Assembly: GCA_030704615.1 (NCBI GenBank) | Contig: CM060731.1 | Coordinates: 90,374,756-90,438,755 of the forward strand | Direction: 5' to 3' | Source: Takakia lepidozioides | Taxonomy: Eukaryota > Streptophyta > Takakiopsida > Takakiales > Takakiaceae | DNA length: 64,000 bases | Shown: positions 1 to 12,600 of the stretch, in pieces | How the letters are laid out: each line of letters opens with the position of its first letter | Position numbering within the stretch: the stretch's first letter is position 1 | Made by a program: the position numbers and the translations under genes | Notes under the pieces: model-generated | Told to the model about the DNA's origin: nothing | Database searches by the model: none | What the model saw: the letters and a program-made list of their open reading frames with translations, nothing else

Positions 1-945
1 CCGCCCCAAGTTGGGCGATCCAAACATGCGATGAGTAGCGGCTTTTGGAGTGACTGCTCGAGCAGTTGGAGCTGTTGATGATACCACCAGCGTGTCGGGC
101 TCGTCGTCACTCTGTCATCCCCAACAATCGTGAGAACCAACATCGCAATGAAAACCACCATCGCAACGAGCATCGCAACAATCGTGGAACAACAATGAAA
201 ACAAAAAACCAAGTATGGAGTGGCATGGAACAACAATGAAAACAAACCCAAGCAATCCCTAAGAATCACATGCAGAAGCAGCCTTTTCCAGAGCTGCCGG
301 CTTTGCACATGCATTGTAAACTATCTAAGGTTTACTCAACCAGTAACTTGCTGAAATCAACATGAAAATTTAAGGACGATTTCGATAAGACGGGAAAAGA
401 GGGTGAAATGTTTTGAAGGCACTTCATCTGCCCAGACAATCTCCTCAGCTCAGCATGGATTCCCTTAATTTTGGGATGCAACCTGTCATCTACAGCGAAG
501 GTGTGCACCCTATTGCCAATCTCAATGCAGCAACGACGTGGCTCTAACCCCTCTGACCTTCATCATTCTTCTCACCAACTCCTGCTTTTGCATCGACTTG
601 GCTCCTTTCTAACCCGTCTGACCTTGATCATTCATCTCACCAACTCGTGCTTTTGCGATGCAACCATGCACTTCCAGGACTGCCAGGCTGAAGATGCCAA
701 AACAAAAAAACAAAAAAACGAGGAAGACCAACATGTTACACAAAGCAAAAGAGGAAGGGGCTTGCCTGAGAGTGCTCGGCTTCACTTGGCGCGGGCTGTG
801 AGCAAGACAATGGGATCTCCTGTTGGAGCTTCAGTTTGGCCATGCGAGAGGTTGGACGCCGCCCGTAGTACAAAGCCTTCAGCTTCGGCCGCGGTCTGGG
901 TGTGGGGTTTCTCTCAGGAGAGCCACACCCTTCTCCACGCGGCAT
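1..945 (-). CDS. ParB-like cassette protein, N-terminal exons (E0, runs off window)
   Basis: This is the 5' part of a ParB-like gene read leftward, matching the start of the E-in gene (50984 to about 50390). Exon 1 is 945-766: it starts MPRGEG and encodes a basic segment with KLKALYYGRRP and KLKLQQEIP. It ends CAG followed by a GC donor (GCAAGC). Exon 2 begins at 111 after GATGACAG with SDDEPDTLVVSS and leaves the window at base 1, before any ParB motif. Relative to E-in, exon 2 carries a short in-frame insertion (about 33-60). Joining the exons keeps phase 0, exactly as in E-in. The function of this N-terminal segment is unknown; it resembles a basic, disordered leader. The identification rests on similarity to E-in, not on a domain visible here. 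Confidence 0.6.
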
Positions 946-1365
946 AAGCCCCAGAAAAAGAAAAAATCTCTCGAGGTATGCGTGCGTACATGCCTCGAAT
1001 GGAACTTCATCCAAGCGTCACATCAGGTATCGAAGGCGTATCCGGGAAGCAAGCGCGGAATCCTTGTGGAACATCCGGTTCAAAACCGACGGCGGAGAAC
1101 ATTTAATGCGCAACTGCGCCATTAAATGTCGTAGGTATGGAGGTCGGCCACAGGCGCCGACAGGCCCACCCTCCCCCCGAGACTTCATCAGTCGCCTGCT
1201 GGATGGAAAAAACGGCGCCGAATTTCCATCCAGCAGATGAAGTAGGACGCAACGTGGCCCTCCCTCCGCCCGAGCCGTTTTCATCCACGAGACGCGGGAT
1301 GGAAAAGTCCATCCTGCAGGTAATTCGGAGCGAATTTCCATCCTACAGGCACGAGCCTGACGGGC
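946..1365. repeat. Upstream flank of E0 with palindrome-array remnants
   Basis: This is the 5' flank of the E0 ParB-like gene. Bases 990-1260 match the inverse of 34930-35225, the upstream flank of the E3 ParB-MTase gene. It contains GGATGGAAA...TTTCCATCC dyads around 1200-1240 and 1290-1350, including a GGCGCC-centred one, and the spacer GCAGGTAATTCGGAGCG seen in the E-in array. Near 1366 it stops abruptly against the truncated 3' end of the EA methyltransferase gene, so this is a junction between two cassettes. No promoter element is confidently visible. Confidence 0.55.
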
Positions 1366-3501
1366 TCTAATAGCTGTTGCCTCCTCCCTCTTCTTCATTT
1401 TCTTGAGGTTTGCCCCGTCTAAAATCTGCTGTACACGACTAGGTTCGGAAGACCTCCTAATGGACATCGAAGCAGGCCGGGCAGAATAAGTAGGAAGGAT
1501 GTAGTCCCTTTCTGGACTCGGCATGAAATCCCCCCTGGCAAAAAAAGGCACGTTCCTCCTGCCCATAAACTACGGTGTAGACGTCCCTCCTGCAGTACTT
1601 GGCATCCTACAGTAAGAACAAATTCACTTCAAGAATGTCAATACCAGCAGAAGCACAAAGGGTCTTTCAATGAAATAAGAGAGCAAAGGGAGGTGCCTCA
1701 CGAAATCAGGAGGCAACTTACAATGCGACCACTCACTCATAAATCGGGGGCTCCTCGGCCTCGATCCCAACTTGTACCTCCCCTTGCTCCTTGTCGGATT
1801 CTTCCTCATCCTCCAAGGATGCCTCTTCCTCTTTCGGCAGACGTTTAGCCGCTGCAAGTTCGGAGTTGTGGAGGGCAATATCTGGCTCGAAGGCGAAGAC
1901 ATGCCTGTCGGACAACGTCCTTGCCCACATTGAAGCACCTGATGGACAAAGCGGGCAGTTAGTAGCATGCAATTGCAATTGCAATCGGGCCAGGGGACAA
2001 ATTGTGCACGTGAAGGCTTACCCGTGCCGCATGTGAGATCAAGAATCCGCCCTTGGACATCCGAGCACGTCTCCATGAGGGTTTGGATGAAAGCAGGGCT
2101 CCGGGTCCGGCTGTACCGCCACGGTTTGCCTGTCTTTGTGTCCTTTGGCATACTGGAGTGGGGCACATAGTTGTAGAGGACATCGTAGGTAACAGGGTCC
2201 ACAGCGGCATCAACAAGACGACCGTCGTTGCGGAATTTGAACGTAGACCCTCTCTTCAAAAAACAATATGCCTCAAACACCAAAGTCTGCACATCCAACA
2301 AAAGAGGGATCAACTCTAGGGTCTAGTTCAGATACACCACAATATGAAGTGAATGCAATAGATTGATAACTTACACTCTAGCCCTCTGTTCGCAACCCCT
2401 GCGTATTGATGCAGAACCATTTTCTGAGGAGGACCGGGGTGACACTTTTCGGTGTCCACCTTGCCACAAGATTGTCTGTGGTCTTCCCTCTTGTGGCAAG
2501 GACCAAAATACATCCACCGTCATCCAGGAGCATCCCCGCCAGCCCAAACCCGGCTCTCCAGTAGTCCTCAGTAAACCTGTTCCAGATGGGCACACCATCC
2601 AGGCCCTCCAGCAGCTCCCCATCTGGAATGTCAAGGAGAATCATATCGCAAGCTCTCTCCACCTCACCCCCCCCCCCGAGTGCTCTTGCAATCCGTGCTC
2701 ACAGCCGTGAAGAATTCCATCATGGCTTCAAAACCAGGGGTGTCTTTAGGCTCTGTACTGGGAGCCCTCTTCATGGCTTTCCCCTTCAGCTCCTCCATAG
2801 ACTTGTTGTGTGCCACCTTCTTCGCCCTGGCAGCCAGAGCGTCAAGGAAGCTCTCATTGACACATTGGATGATGGTTGGGGGTTCTAGCTTTGGCCTCTG
2901 CGGAAATGTCACCGCCGAATACCGCCGTGTAGGCTCGCCCTCAAATGCCAACTTCTTGGCAAAACCAGTCCCAGTCCGAACTGACTTGGGAACTCGGACG
3001 ACTGGTGACTTGGTACCAGTAGTAGCAGTCGCAGGACCTTGCACAAAGTCGTTGTCGGAGTCACTCCCTTGGGGCCCCTCCTGCGCCTCCTCTGGTGCCC
3101 CGGTGGTTTTCTGTTTTTTGGGGGTTACTGTACTCCCCTGTTTCCGTGTCCTTTTCTTTTGACCTTTATTCTTCTCATTCAATTTCTCTTGAATACCTGC
3201 GTGAGCAAGCTCTGCCGCTTTCCTGGACTTGGCAAGCGCTTTCGCCTCCTTTGGACCTAGCGGAGGCAGCGGAGCCTGGTTTCGTCGGGCCTCCGCATCC
3301 AGCTTCAATTGAAACTCGGATGAGTCAAGCGAGCCGGGCGGAAGGTCCACATACCAAGGGCAGTCGCGCAAATGTTCCAGATGCCACTCCTTCACGATAA
3401 CGTCAATGTACATGGAGTCAGCCCCAGGGTTCCTCCATGCGAGGAAGAATGGCGGCTCGAAGGACAGATGACCTTTCTCCAAAAGGGAGAACTTGCAGTA
3501 C
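1366..3501 (-). pseudogene. Permuted DNA-methyltransferase part of ParB-MTase gene (EA), broken
   Basis: These are the 3' exons of a ParB-MTase gene, matching E-in 47193-44804. Predicted exons are 3501-2375, 2286-2022, 1938-1737 and 1606 to about 1366, all with GT-AG borders. Exon 3501 starts RYCKFSLLEKGHL, followed by a Lys/Gln-rich linker and then a segment with DMILLDIPDG and MLLDDGGC, resembling motif IV of N4/N6 amino-methyltransferases. The next exons carry VTYDVLYNYVPHSSMPK, RSPAFIQTL and, across the splice, DLTCGTG-ASMWA...FAFEPD, resembling the SAM-binding motif I. The IV-before-I order is the circularly permuted type. Breaks: a C11 run (2667-2677) shifts frame before the MTase segment, a TAG stops exon 10 near 1572, and the acidic C-terminal tail is lost at the junction with E0. 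Exons 1-6 with the ParB domain are missing. Confidence 0.6.
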
Positions 3502-3900
3502 CTGCATTCAAGAAACACACACAGGATGAGGTCCCGGGAACAAGGTAAATTTTAGGGAATGAAACTGCAAAATAGATGCAAAAATGGCGCCAAACTTCCA
3601 GTTTCGGTGCCAGCCACCCCAGGGACTGAGCCATTTTCGGGGCCTTGAACTGGAAATTCGGCGCCATTTTCCCAGATTGGGGCCGAAAATGGCTAAGTCC
3701 TAGAACTGACTGGGCCCGGAACTGGAAAAATGGCGCCGAATTTCCAGTTTCGGTGCCAGCCACCCCAAGGACTTAGCCATTTTCGGGGCCCTGAACTGAA
3801 AATTCGGCGCCATTTTCCCAGATTAGGGCCGAAAATGGCTAAGTCCCAGAACTGTCCAAGTTTAGTGAGTAACCAGTCAAAAAAACGCGAAAAACTTGAT
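3502..3900. repeat. Intronic palindrome array of EA
   Basis: Just upstream of the YCKFSLLEKGH exon lie inverted and direct copies of a unit built from CTGGAAA, an ATGGCGCC/GGCGCCGAATTTCC core, and GGACTTAGCCATTTTCGG. At least four GGCGCC or GGCGCCA centres fall between 3580 and 3830, in alternating orientation so that large inverted pairs form. The same unit type fills the homologous intron of E3 (35500-36100) and E-in (47220-47745). Confidence 0.75.
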
Positions 3901-4487
3901 GCAACGACTAAAAATTGTTGAAGAAGGGCCAATACGGGCGTCTGTGGATGGAAATTCGGCGCCATTTTTCCATCCGGGGGATGTTCTCTGTCGGCCAGGT
4001 ATCGGCCTCTCCCCCAAAGACGATTTCATCCATGCGCCCTCGGATGGAAATTCGGCGCCGTTTTTCCATCCGGGGGATGTTCTCTGTCAGCCAGGTGACG
4101 GACTCACCCCCCGAGACGACTTCATCTGTGCGGCCTCGGATGGAAATTCGGCGCCGTTTTTCCATCCGGGGGATGTTCTCTGTCGGCCAGGTGTCGGCCT
4201 CTCCCCCCGAGACGACTTCATCCGTGCGCCCTCGGATGGAAATTCGGCGCTATTTTTCCATCCGGGGGATGTTTTCTGTCGGCCAGGTGACGGACTTACC
4301 CCCCGAGACGACTTCGTCCGACCGGCCTCAGATGCATATTTGGCGCTGTTTTTCCATCTGGGGGAGCTTCTCTTGCAGGCACGTGGGGCCGTCACCCTCC
4401 GATTTGACGTCCTGTCGAAGTAAATTCTGCGCCTCATTCCTGGGTACGGTTATATTAAATGGTGCTCTTTTCCTTTGCCACTTGCCC
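3901..4487. repeat. 96-bp tandem palindrome array plus cassette flank (EA)
   Basis: Five 96-bp units start near 3947, 4043, 4139, 4235 and 4329. Each has a GATGGAAATTCGGCGCC dyad closing on TTTTTCCATC, then GGGGGATGTTCTCTGTCGGCCAGGT-like spacer. It is the inverse of the E3 array at 32520-34600. Bases 4426-4487 match, inverted, the stretch beside the E3 transposase start (32419-32480). EA therefore once continued rightward into a transposase, now cut off by Gyp-A at 4488. The unit length is a multiple of 3, so long spurious frames run through it. Confidence 0.8.
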
Positions 4488-5212
4488 TGTCGCGGCCCTT
4501 CGCCTTGAGGGCAGGGGGTCGGGACACAAGAGGGGCTGCCCCTGTGGTGGGGGCAGTGGCGACAATAGATGCGGGGGCTAAAGCACCCTTGAGTGCCCAA
4601 GGCACTCAAGGAGGCGAAGGCGCTCACTAGGTGGAGCCCCGCACACCGGGTTGCGGTGGGGGTGGTTCCACGAGGGGTGGTGGTAGCTTACTGGGACTTA
4701 GTGGGGGTGGCATAGGACTCACCATGGGGGCGGAGACCTCGTGGTGGGAGTCGTGGGGAGTCTTGGGACTCATCACGGTCCAATGGGACCGTGGTGAGTG
4801 GGCCAAGACTCACCGCGACTCATCACCGGGAATCGAGGGTTTTCGTGGTGGTTCGCCATAAAATGGCATGGTTGTTTGCGAAACCCCCGCGGACAGTCAC
4901 AGAAGTATATATAGGGAGTAGTAACCCGAGAACGGTGCAAGCCCGTTGGTGACCAAAAACTAGTGAGTATGCGTGCGAGCCGGAAAGCGACCAAGGTGTG
5001 GGGAGCTATTCCGGACTGCCATCGACCAAAGGGAATTTCCACTAGGCCCAAATTGGGAGAGGGTCTTGTGGAGGAGTAAAGGGGGACCGTTATGCCCCGG
5101 TGAGCAGCCGAAGCTCCGAGTTGGCCCGGCGGCCAGTTAGGGAGTTAGGCGCGCACATCAAAGCGAGTAACTATGACTTGAAGGGGAGCTTACCGAAGTG
5201 AGGTGCGCGACA
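4488..5212 (+). repeat. 5' LTR of Gyp-A
   Basis: The 725-bp LTR begins TGTCGCGGCCC and ends GTGCGCGACA, so the ends are TG...CA inside a TGTCGC/GCGACA inverted repeat. A TATATATA box lies at 4906-4913. A strong hairpin, CCTTGAGTGCC with its inverted copy across a 3-nt loop, lies in the first quarter. The primer site follows directly. Confidence 0.9.
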
Positions 5213-5215
5213 CTT

Positions 5216-5227
5216 GGTATTAGAGCT
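5216..5227 (+). other. Primer binding site of Gyp-A (Met-tRNA type, one mismatch)
   Basis: TGGTATTAGAGC follows the 5' LTR by 3 bases. The canonical plant retrotransposon site complementary to initiator Met-tRNA is TGGTATCAGAGC, as in Gyp-C at 21439; Gyp-A has one substitution. Confidence 0.8.
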
Positions 5228-5267
5228 TAGAGTTTAGTACGCGATCATCCTTGGGATCGGCCTCATC

Positions 5268-8200
5268 ATGGGTTCGGGCAAGCCAAAGTGAAAGCGAAAT
5301 GGCCCGAAAGATGATGATCCTGGTGAGCCCGATGGAGGCGACGTGTCACCGAAGCGGCCATTTGAGGAAGCGATGCATGCTTTTGAAAATGAGGCCACTC
5401 AAGAACGGGAGGAATCTGAGGAATCGGAGCCCGAGGAATCTGTGAGAGCTCCGACAGACCAACAGATGCCTCCCATGCCAGCAGCCTTTTGGGAAGGGTT
5501 GTTGGCGCAGTTTGGCGGGACGTTGAAAGACGTGTTGAAGGCGACTAATATCATTTCCACTAAAGCAAAATTTAAGGTGAAGCCTAAGGAACCCGGCACC
5601 TTCGAGGGCGTCCGAAATCGGAAAGCACTCAACACTTGGCTCTTGGAGCTAGAGCAGTACTTCTGGGCGGCCAAATTGAGTGACGAGGATCGGGTGGAAG
5701 TGGCTCCCACCTATTTGAGGGGCTATGCTCAACAACGGTGGCAGAAACGCCTTCACGACCGAGGTCCAAACCCGGAAACCTTGAACTGGAGTGGGTTCAA
5801 GGAACTGATGAAGAGATAGTTTGTGCCCCTCAACGCGTCCTGGCTTGCCCGGGACAAGATGAGGAATCTGAAGCAAACGGACGACATTTGGGGATATGTT
5901 CAGGCTTTCAATGTGCTGTTGCTCGAAGTTGCGGACATGGTAGAACCAGAAATGGTCTTCAACTTCATGGCGGGATCTGGCCCCATGGGCCAGACGGAAG
6001 TTGGAGGAGAAGCCACCTAAGACTTTGAACGAGGCAATTGAGAGGGCTGAATGTTTCTCGGATGTCCCTAGGGGCAAAAGACAAGGCTGTACGGAGCTGA
6101 ACCACAAGAAGACCCGGCGGGAGGGTGACTCTTTTCGACCGGAAAAGAAGTGGGATAGGCCACGCGGCGACAATGGCACTTGGAAATCGAAGGGAGGGCC
6201 TTCACACGCCAAGACGACACCCGGTGCTCCGAGAGGAAAATTAGGTGCGATGCCTTATGGCGGACAAAAGGCGACCTTCGATGGAGTGTGCTTCAATTGT
6301 GGGGAGTCCGGGCACATGGCCAAGAAGTGCACAAATCCGCGACAATTGAATATGACTCGGGCAACCACGGAGTTGTCCGAAGCTTCCATCAGCCGCCTGG
6401 TGGTCACCAAGACTTGCAAGGTTGGCAACTACTCCTGTGAGTTGTATCAGGAAACTGGCGCCTTGCAAAAAGGGAGTCAGTTAATGTTTGTGTGTGGGAT
6501 AATCTCCGGAACTAACGTGTCATTGTTGGTGGACACAGGAGCATCGCACTCCTTCATGACACCGGCAACGGCACGGAAGCTAGGACTCCCGACAAGTGAC
6601 GTGGGGGCCTCTATTGAGGTGCGTTCTGCCAAAGGAGAACCACAGTTGGCGACAAGGTTGGCGATTGATGTTCCTTCAACTGGGGAGTTGGGAGGGACGT
6701 GAAACTTCACCATTGCGAGATCGATGGAGTGGATCTCATTTTGGGGATGACCTTTTTGAGCAAATCCGGAGCGGTCATAGATGGCCGCAAGAGAGTAGTC
6801 ACGCTGCCATGTGGGAATGGTGGCGAGGTTTTACGAGTGTCAGAAACGCCCAAATCCGTGGGAGGGCGAATAAACCTTATGTCAGCAAAGGAGTGGGCCG
6901 TGGAGGAGGCACACGAACCCCAGTTTTTGCTTTACATTAGAGAAGTGAAGGGAGAAGGCGATGGGGAGCCGAGCCCAGATTGGATCAAGGGGATTTTGGA
7001 GAAATACCAGGATGTGATGCCGGAGGATTTACCAAGCGGCTTGCCACCGCGAAGAGGAGTTGACCACAAGATTGAGGTGATACCGGGATCGGAACCGCCT
7101 GCCAAGGCACCCTACCGGTTGAGCCACAGGGAGTTGGTCGAGCTGAAGACTCAGCTCAAGGATCTAATGTCAAAGGGGTACATCCGGCCCGAGTAAGTCA
7201 CCTTACGGAGCCCCGGTGCTATTCGCAGACAAGAAGGATGGGACGCTGCGGATGTGTGTCGATTACAGGGCTCTGAATAAGGTGACTATCAAAAACCGGT
7301 ACCCTTTGCCAAGGATCGACGACCTCTTTGATCGGTTGGCAGGAGCAAAGTATTTCAGCCGGATCGACTTGCGCTCCGGCTATCATCAAATTCGGGTGGC
7401 GGAAGGAGATGAGGAGAAGACCGCGTGCAGGACAAGGTATGGTTCATATGAGTTCTTGGTGATGCCTTTTGGGCTCACCAATGCACCAGCAACATTTAGC
7501 ACGCTAATGAACAGCCTTTTTCAGGAGTGGTTGGATGACTTTGTGATCGTGTACATCGACGATATCTTGGTGTATTCAAAAACAAAGGAGGAGCACCTGG
7601 AGCACCTCCAAAGGGTGTTCCAGAAATTGCGAGAAGGGAAGCTGTATGCCAAAGCTTCAAAGTGCGAATTCGGGGTCACGAAAGTGGAGTTCTTGGGGCA
7701 TGTGATTACACAGGATGGGATCGAAATGGATGACAGAAAGGTGAGGGCGATCTTGGACTGGGAGCCTCCGACTTCGGTCCCGGGAGTGCGTTCCTTCCTA
7801 GGACTCGCCTCGTATTACCGGAAGTCTGTGAGAAATTTTGCCAAGATCGTGGGGCCGTTGTCAGACCTTCTGTGTAAATCCAAGGTATGGGTATGGAACA
7901 CCTTTTGTGGCCAAGCTTTTGCCGAGTTGAAGCAGCGGATGGCGGAAGCTCCAGTCCTGAAAATCCCGGAGTTCGACCGTCCATTTGAGATTCATACGGA
8001 TGCGTCGGACTTCGCGATTGGAGGTGTACTCATGCAGGATGGACATCCAGTGGCTTATGAAAGTAAGAAACTGAATGAAGTGGAGCGACGGTGGCCAATG
8101 CACGAGAAAGAGATGAAGGCGGTGGTGCATTGACTTGAGCTTTGGCGCCACTATGTTGGTTCCAACCCGGTGAAGGTGATCACGGACAATGTCACTGTGA

Positions 8201-8854
8201 AATATTTTGCCACGCAGCATAAGTTGTCCCCAAAACAACTTAGGTGGCAAGACACTTTAGCGGTGTTTGACGTGGATATCCAATAAAAACCGGGACGGGG
8301 CAATGTGGTGGCCGATGCTTTAAGTAGAAAGCAGCAGCTTTGTTAGTGTACAAGGGCGAGACGACGCTCCAAAGGAAGATCCGGAAGGCTTACCGGAAGG
8401 ATGAGATGGCGAAGTCCGTGATGCGAGACTTGAGGATAGGGGTTAATTTGCAGTTCCACTTGCAAAATGGACTCCTCCGGTACAAGCAAAAGCGTCTCTA
8501 CGTGCCAAAGGGAGGGATCAGAGATAGTCTCTTAAGAGAATGCCATGATGGTCCACTTGCGGGCCACGGCGGAGCCAAGCGCACCGCGGCACTCTTGAAG
8601 AAAGAGTATTTCTGGCCCAAACTAAGGGAGGAGGCCGAGGAGTATGTCAAGACATGCACCACATGCCAACAAAACCGGAGCGAGTACAAAAAGCAAGCAG
8701 GGCTGTTACAACCCTTGCCGATTCCAGAAGGGTCTTGGGAAAGTGTCTCGATGGATTTCATGACTGCTATGCCGCTGTCAAAAGGATTCGATGCAATCAT
8801 GGTGGTGGTGGATAGGTTCAGTAAAATGGGCCATTTCATCCCCACCAAGGAGAC
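5268..8854 (+). pseudogene. Gyp-A gag-pol, first part (gag to integrase), broken
   Basis: This is the remains of the polyprotein frame that is open in Gyp-C. The start MGSGKPK hits TGA at codon 8, gag (5343-5819) ends at a TAG, and pol is cut into several frames. Recognisable pieces are the gag core (YLRGYAQQ), zinc knuckle CFNCGESGHMAKKC (about 6291-6332), protease [11 protein letters not shown] (6523-6555), reverse transcriptase with YIDDIL (7552-7569), RNase H EIHTDASD (7988-8011), and integrase zinc finger plus the start of its core (8540-8850). A stop lies at 8131 and another near 8284. At 8854 the frame is interrupted by Gyp-B after the GAGAC target site. It resumes at 15681. Confidence 0.9.
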
Positions 8855-9578
8855 TATCGCGGCCCTTTGCCTTGAGGGCAGGGGGTCGGGACACAAGAGG
8901 GGCTGCCCCTGTGGTGGGGGCAGTGGCAGCGATAGGTATGGGGGGGCTGAAGCACCCTTGAGTGCCCAAGGCACTCAAGGAGGCAGAGGCGCTCACTAGG
9001 TGGAGCCCCGCACACCGGGTTGCGGTGGGGGTGGCTCCACAAGGGGTGGTGGTAGCTTAGCGGGACTTAGTGGGGGTGGCATAGGACTCACCCTAGGGCG
9101 GAGACCTCATGGTGGGAGTCGTGGGGAGTCTTGGGACTCATCACGGTCCATAGGGGCCGTGGTGGGTGGGCCAAGACTCACCGCGACTCATCACTGGGAG
9201 TCGAGGGTGTTCGTGGTGGTTCGCCATAAAATGGCATGGTTGTTTGTGAAACCCCCGCGGACAGCTACAGAAGTATATATAGGGAGTAGTAACCCGAGAA
9301 CGGTGCAAGCCTGTTGGTGATCAAAAACTAGTGGGTAAGCAAGCGAGCCGGAAAGCGACCAAAGAGTGGGGAGCTGCTCCGGACTGCCAACTACCAAAGG
9401 GAATTCCACTGGTTCCAAATCCTTGGAGGGTTCTTTGGGAGATCAAAGGGGGGACCGTTATGCCCCGGTGAGCAGCCGAAGTTCCAAGTTGGCCCGGCGG
9501 CCAGGTTGGGAGTTAGGCGCACATCAAGCGAGTAACTATGACTTGAGGGGAGAGCTTACTGAAGTGAGGTGCGCAACA
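8855..9578 (+). repeat. 5' LTR of Gyp-B
   Basis: The 724-bp LTR ends GCGCAACA. The next bases, TTATCAGAGC, are a primer site that has lost the CTTGG before ATCAGAGC. This would impair priming, consistent with a dead copy. Confidence 0.9.
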
Positions 9579-9629
9579 TTATCAGAGCTTAGAGTTTAGT
9601 ACGCGATCGTCCTTGGGATTGGCCTCATC

Positions 9630-12600
9630 ATGGGGTCGTGCAAGCCAAAGCGATGTTTCCGAAAACGAGGCCACTCAAGAGCGGGAGGAATTTGAGGAGT
9701 CGGAGCCTGAGGAATCCCTGAGAGCTCCGACCGACCAACAGATGCCTCCCATGCCGACAGCCTTTTGGGAAGGGTTGTTGGCGCAATTTGGCGGGACGTT
9801 GAAAGACGTGTTGAAGGCGGCTAATGCCACTTCCACTAAGGCAAAGTTTAAGGTGAAGCCTAAGAAACCCGGCACCTTCGAGGGTGTCCGAAATTGGAAG
9901 GCACTCAACACCTGGCTCTTGGAGCTAGAGCTGTACTTCCGGGCGGCCAAGTTGAGTGACGAGGATCGGGTGGAAGTGGCTCCCACCTATTTGAGGGGCT
10001 ATGCTCAACAATGGTGGCAGAAACGCCTTCACGACCGAGGTCCAAGCCCGGAAACCTTGAACTGGAGTGGGTTCAAGGAATTGATGAAGAGGCAGTTTGT
10101 GCCCCTCAACGCGTTCTGGCTCGCCCGGGACAAGATGAGGAATTTGAAGCAAACAGATGACATTCGGGGATATGTCTAGGCTTTCAATGTGCTGTTGCTC
10201 GAAGTCGCGGACATGGCAGAACCAAAAATGGTCTTCAACTTTGTGGCGGGACTGGCCCCATGGGCCAGGCGGAAGTTGGAGGAGAAGCCACCTAAGACTT
10301 TGAACGAGGCAATTGAGAGGGCTGAATGTTTCTCGGATGTCCCTAAGGGTGAAAGACAAGGCCGTACGGAGCTGAACCACAAGAAGACCCGGCGGGAAGG
10401 TGACTCCTTCCAACCGAAAAAGAAGTGGGATAGGCCACGAGGCAACAATGGCACGTGGAAATCAAAGGGAGGGCCTTCACAAGTCAAGGCGGCACCCAGT
10501 GCTTCGAAAGAAAAAGCGGGTGGAGCGGCCTATGGCGGACAGAAGGCGATCTTTGATGAAGTGTGTTTCAATTGCGGGGAGCCCGGGCACATGGCCAAGA
10601 AGTGCACAAAGCCCCGGCAATTGAACATGACTCGGGCAACCACAGAGCTATCGGAAGATACCATCAGTCGCTTGGTGGAAGCGGTGGTCGCCAGGACTTG
10701 CAAGGTAGGCAAATTTTCTTGTGAGGTGTATCAGGAAACTGGCCCCTTACGTAAAGGGAGTCAGTTATTGTTCGTGGATGGGATAATATCCGGAACTAAC
10801 GTGTCGTTGTCGGTGGACACAAAAGCGTTGCACTCCTTCATGACACCGGCAACGGCATAAAAGTTGGGACTCCCGACAAGTGACGTGGGGGCCTCTATTG
10901 AGGTGCGTTCTGCCATTGGAGAACCGCAATTGGCGACAAGGTTGGCGTTTGATGTTCCTCTTCAATTGGGGAGTTGGGAGGGACGTGAGAACTTCACCAT
11001 CTGCGAGATCGATGGAGTGGATCTCATTTTGGGGATGAACTTTTTGAGCAAATCCGGAGCGGTCATAGATGGCCGCAAGAGAGTAGTCACGCTGCCATGT
11101 GGGAATGGTGGCGAGTTCTTACGAGTGTCGGAAACGCCCAAGCTCGTGGGAGGGCGAATAAACCTTCTGTCAGCAACGGAGTGGGCCGTGGAGGAGGCAC
11201 ACGAGCCCAGATTGGATCAAGGGGATTTTGGAGAAATACCAGGATGTGATGCCGGAGGATTTATCAAGCGGCTTGCCACCACGAAGAGGAGTTGACCACA
11301 AGATTGAGGTGATACCAGGATCGGAACTGCCTGCCAAGGCGCCCTACCGGTTGAGCTACAGAGAGTTAGTCGAGCTGAAGACTCAGCTCAAAGATCTAAT
11401 GTCAAAGGGGTACATCCGGCCGAGTTAGTCACCTTACAGAGCCCCGGTGCTATTCGCAGACAAGAAGGATGGGACGCTGCGGATGTGTATTGATTACAGG
11501 GCTTTGAATAAGGTGACTATTAAAAACCGGTACCCTTTGCCAAGGATCGACGACCTTTTCGATCGGTTGGCAGGAGCTAAGTATTTCAGCCGGATCGATC
11601 TGCGCTCCGGCTATCATCAAATTTGAGTGGCGGAAAGAAATGAGGAGAAGACCGCGTGCACGACAAGGTATGGTTCATATGAGTTCTTGGTGATGCCTTT
11701 TGGATTCACCAACGCTCCCGCGAGCTTTAGCACGCTGATGAACAGCCTTTTCCAGGAGTCGTTGGATGACTTTGTGATCGTGTACATCGACGACATCTTG
11801 GTGTATTCGAAAACAAATGAGGAGCACCTGAAGCACCTCAAAAGGGTGTTCCAGGAATTGCGGGAAGGGAAGCTGTATGCCAAAGCTTCAAAGTGCGAAT
11901 TCGGGGTCACAAAAGTGGAGTTCCTGGGGCATGTGATTACACAGGATGGGATCAGAATGGATGACAGGAAGGTGAGGGCAATCTTGGACTGGGAGCCTCC
12001 GACTTTGGTCCCGGGAGTGCAATCCTTCCTAGGACTCGCCTCCTATTACCAGAAGTATGTGAGAAATTTCGCCAAGATCGCGGGGCCGCTGTCAGACCTT
12101 CTGTGTAAATCCAAAGTCTGGGCATGGAACACCTTTTGTGGCCAAGCTTTTGCTGAATTGAAGCAGCGGATGGCGGAAGCTCCAGTCTTGAAAATCCCGG
12201 AGTTCGATCGTCCGTTCGAGATTCATACAGATGCGTCGGACTTCGCGATTGGGGGTGTATTGATGCAAGATGGAAGTCCAGTGGCTTACGAAAGTAAGAA
12301 ACTGAATGACGTAGAGCGACGTTGGCCGACGCACGAGAAAGAAATGAAGGCGGTGGTGCACTGTCTTGAGCTTTGGCGCCACTATGTTGGTTCCAACCCA
12401 GTGAAGGTGTTCACAGACAATGTCACTGTGAAGTATTTTGCCACGCAACCCAAGTTGTCCCCAAAACAACTTAGGTGGCAAGATACTTTGGCAGTGTTCG
12501 ACGTGGATATCCAGTAAAAACCGGGACGGGACAACGTGGTGGCCGATGCTTTAAGTAGAAAGCAGCAGCTCTTGTTGGTGTACAGGGGCAAAACGACGCT

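Noticed and set aside
471-947. Plus-strand frame of 158 codons near the window start
   Set aside because: It overlaps intron 1 and exon 1 of the leftward E0 gene in antisense and shows no domain.
4631-4861. Gly-rich frame recurring in every LTR (MEPRTPG...GGGGSTRGGG)
   Set aside because: It lies wholly inside LTRs upstream of the TATA box and has no conserved product. It is a by-product of G-rich sequence.
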